Assembly (NCBI GenBank): GCA_964632945.1
Contig: CAZWCX010000050.1
Coordinates: forward strand, 1-47,307
From: CAZWCX01 sp964632945
GTDB lineage: Bacteria; Planctomycetota; MHYJ01; WSZJ01; CAZWCX01
Direction of reading: 5' to 3'
Length of the DNA stretch: 47,307 nucleotides
A program made the position numbers and the translations under genes. Below, one piece after another: positions 46,529 to 47,307 of the stretch (its first letter is position 1; each line of letters starts with the position of its first letter). Below the pieces are notes generated by a model. The model had not been told where the DNA came from and ran no database searches. It worked only from the letters and a program-made list of their open reading frames with translations.

Positions 46529-47307
46529 ATGCGTCACCTCGCCCGGTTCGCCCTCCTGCCGCTCCTCCTGGCCGGCGTCTGCGCCCGCGCCGATGAATCG
46601 GAGGCGCAGCTGCGCGCCTTGACCGACAAGATCGCTCCGAGCATCGCCGTCATCCGCGCGGTCGTCAAGACCGAGACTCTGCGCGGCGGGCAGAGCCGCG
46701 AACGCGAGCAGCGCGCCGTTCTCCTCGGCGCCGTGGTGGACCCGGGCGGCCTCATCGTCGTGCAGGGACGTCCGTTCGCGAGCGAAGGCTCGTCACGCAA
46801 GCGCACACCCATGGACATCAAGGTCTCCTTCGACGGGGAGGAAAAGGAGTACGAGGCGTTCCTGGCCGCGCTGGATTCCAAGCTCGGCCTCGCCTTCCTG
46901 CAGATCGAAAACCTCGGCGATCGCGTACTCCCGGCGGTCGACTTCGCGAAGGGGGCGGACCCGCGGGTCGGTCAGCTGGTCGCGGGAGTGGGACGCCTGC
47001 CCAAGACCTTCGACTACATCCCCTATTTCGAAACCGCGCGGGTCGCGGCCGAAATCCACAAGCCGCGTCATGCCTGGGTGGTCGACGGCACCTTCTCGGG
47101 CTTCGGGCTTCCCGTCCTGGCCATGAACGGCGACGTGCTCGGGATCCTGAGCTTCGTGACCGGCGCGGCGGAAGAGGACTCCGGCAACATGTTCGGCCGG
47201 CAACTCCGCGCCATCTTTCCGGCCCCGGTGATTCGCGGAGTGATCGAGCAGGCGCGCAAGCAGGCGACCGAAGTGGCCGCGGAACGCGCGCACCAGCAGG
47301 CCGAAGG
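46529..47307 (+). CDS. Catalytically dead HtrA-like protein (pseudoprotease) 2, 3' end beyond window
   Basis: The frame runs open from ATG 46529 to the right edge (259 codons). GGGAG lies about 9 nt upstream and a signal peptide is present (MRHLARFALLPLLLAGVCAR, then ADE). It is a close paralogue of the preceding protein: DSKLGLAFLQIENLGDR, then YFETARVAAEIHKPRHAW and DGTFSGFGLPVL. The same catalytic replacements are seen (no His at the TNxHV position, Gly for Asp, Phe for Ser). It lacks the Gly/Met-rich loop before the C-terminal helix. The tail EVAAERAHQQAEG matches EVAAERAKQKAEG of the neighbour, so little may be missing. Confidence 0.85.
   Translation, partial: MRHLARFALLPLLLAGVCARADESEAQLRALTDKIAPSIAVIRAVVKTETLRGGQSREREQRAVLLGAVVDPGGLIVVQGRPFASEGSSRKRTPMDIKVSFDGEEKEYEAFLAALDSKLGLAFLQIENLGDRVLPAVDFAKGADPRVGQLVAGVGRLPKTFDYIPYFETARVAAEIHKPRHAWVVDGTFSGFGLPVLAMNGDVLGILSFVTGAAEEDSGNMFGRQLRAIFPAPVIRGVIEQARKQATEVAAERAHQQAE

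Noticed and set aside
1..47307. tRNA genes, rRNA, riboswitches and CRISPR arrays
   Set aside because: No T-arm-like GTTCRANYC with matching acceptor stems, no conserved rRNA segments, no known aptamer core and no short regularly spaced repeats were found by eye on either strand; a tRNAscan-SE or Infernal run would be decisive.

Overview
The window is 47.3 kb of GC-rich bacterial DNA, densely coded, with no rRNA, tRNA, CRISPR array, phage or insertion sequence that I can recognise. The gene content suggests a Planctomycetota-like bacterium. The signs are two large eukaryote-type Ser/Thr kinases (one with long TPR-like arrays, one with a Cache sensor), an ABC ATPase/permease/Gldg/DUF4340 cassette, HEAT-vWA and vWA secreted proteins, a flagellin with a hook-IN-type insert, and families of short pilins. 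This lineage call is inferred from gene content, not from a marker phylogeny.

Layout. 1-1.7 kb (minus): a LacI-type HTH/PilZ fusion, trmD and rplS (the last cut by the window edge). 1.9-5.5 kb (plus): a NatA/NatB-like ABC-2 exporter and a solitary divergent flagellin. 5.5-13 kb (minus): a secreted 5'-nucleotidase and a HEAT-vWA protein, then cytochrome c maturation system II (ccsA, resB) led by a His-rich lipoprotein. 13.1-24.5 kb: a signalling block with a 1473-residue kinase, a RetSat/CrtI-type oxidoreductase, a multi-zinc-ribbon membrane protein, a cNMP-binding/FHA protein and a kinase-Cache receptor. 24.5-33 kb (minus): two consecutive ABC-2 export systems. 33-39.3 kb: MtfA-like peptidase, a predicted selenoprotein, a vWA protein and a 5'-nucleotidase fused to a ComEA-type helix-hairpin-helix. 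39.5-43.1 kb (plus): four tandem type IV pilin-like genes, two encoding the same mature protein. 43.3-47.3 kb (plus): an HtrA-like protease with four PDZ domains and two catalytically dead relatives, the last cut by the window edge.

The strongest new observation is at 34026-35900 (minus). Here an in-frame TGA replaces the first cysteine of a thioredoxin CxxC motif. A perfect 8-bp hairpin with a G-first loop (GGUC context) starts 17 nt after it, where bacterial SECIS elements lie. I read this as one 624-residue selenoprotein. Other notable points are the HTH-PilZ fusion (a candidate c-di-GMP-responsive regulator), twelve TPR-like repeats with an exact 138-nt period, recurring GACA-N5-TGTC inverted repeats upstream of pilin genes, and the protease/pseudoprotease set.

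How the parts may work together. Much of the window concerns the cell envelope: export (three ABC-2 systems), surface filaments (pilins, flagellin-like protein), periplasmic redox and quality control (Ccs system, thioredoxin-like selenoprotein, HtrA family) and nucleotide scavenging (two nucleotidases). The kinases, the FHA/cNMP protein and the PilZ regulator could link these to external signals. Many transcription units have a sigma70-like promoter of the form TTGNCN-N17/18-TANNNT. No intergenic stretch exceeds 300 bases. The largest, 35901-36193, holds only a candidate promoter and a G-rich heptamer repeat.
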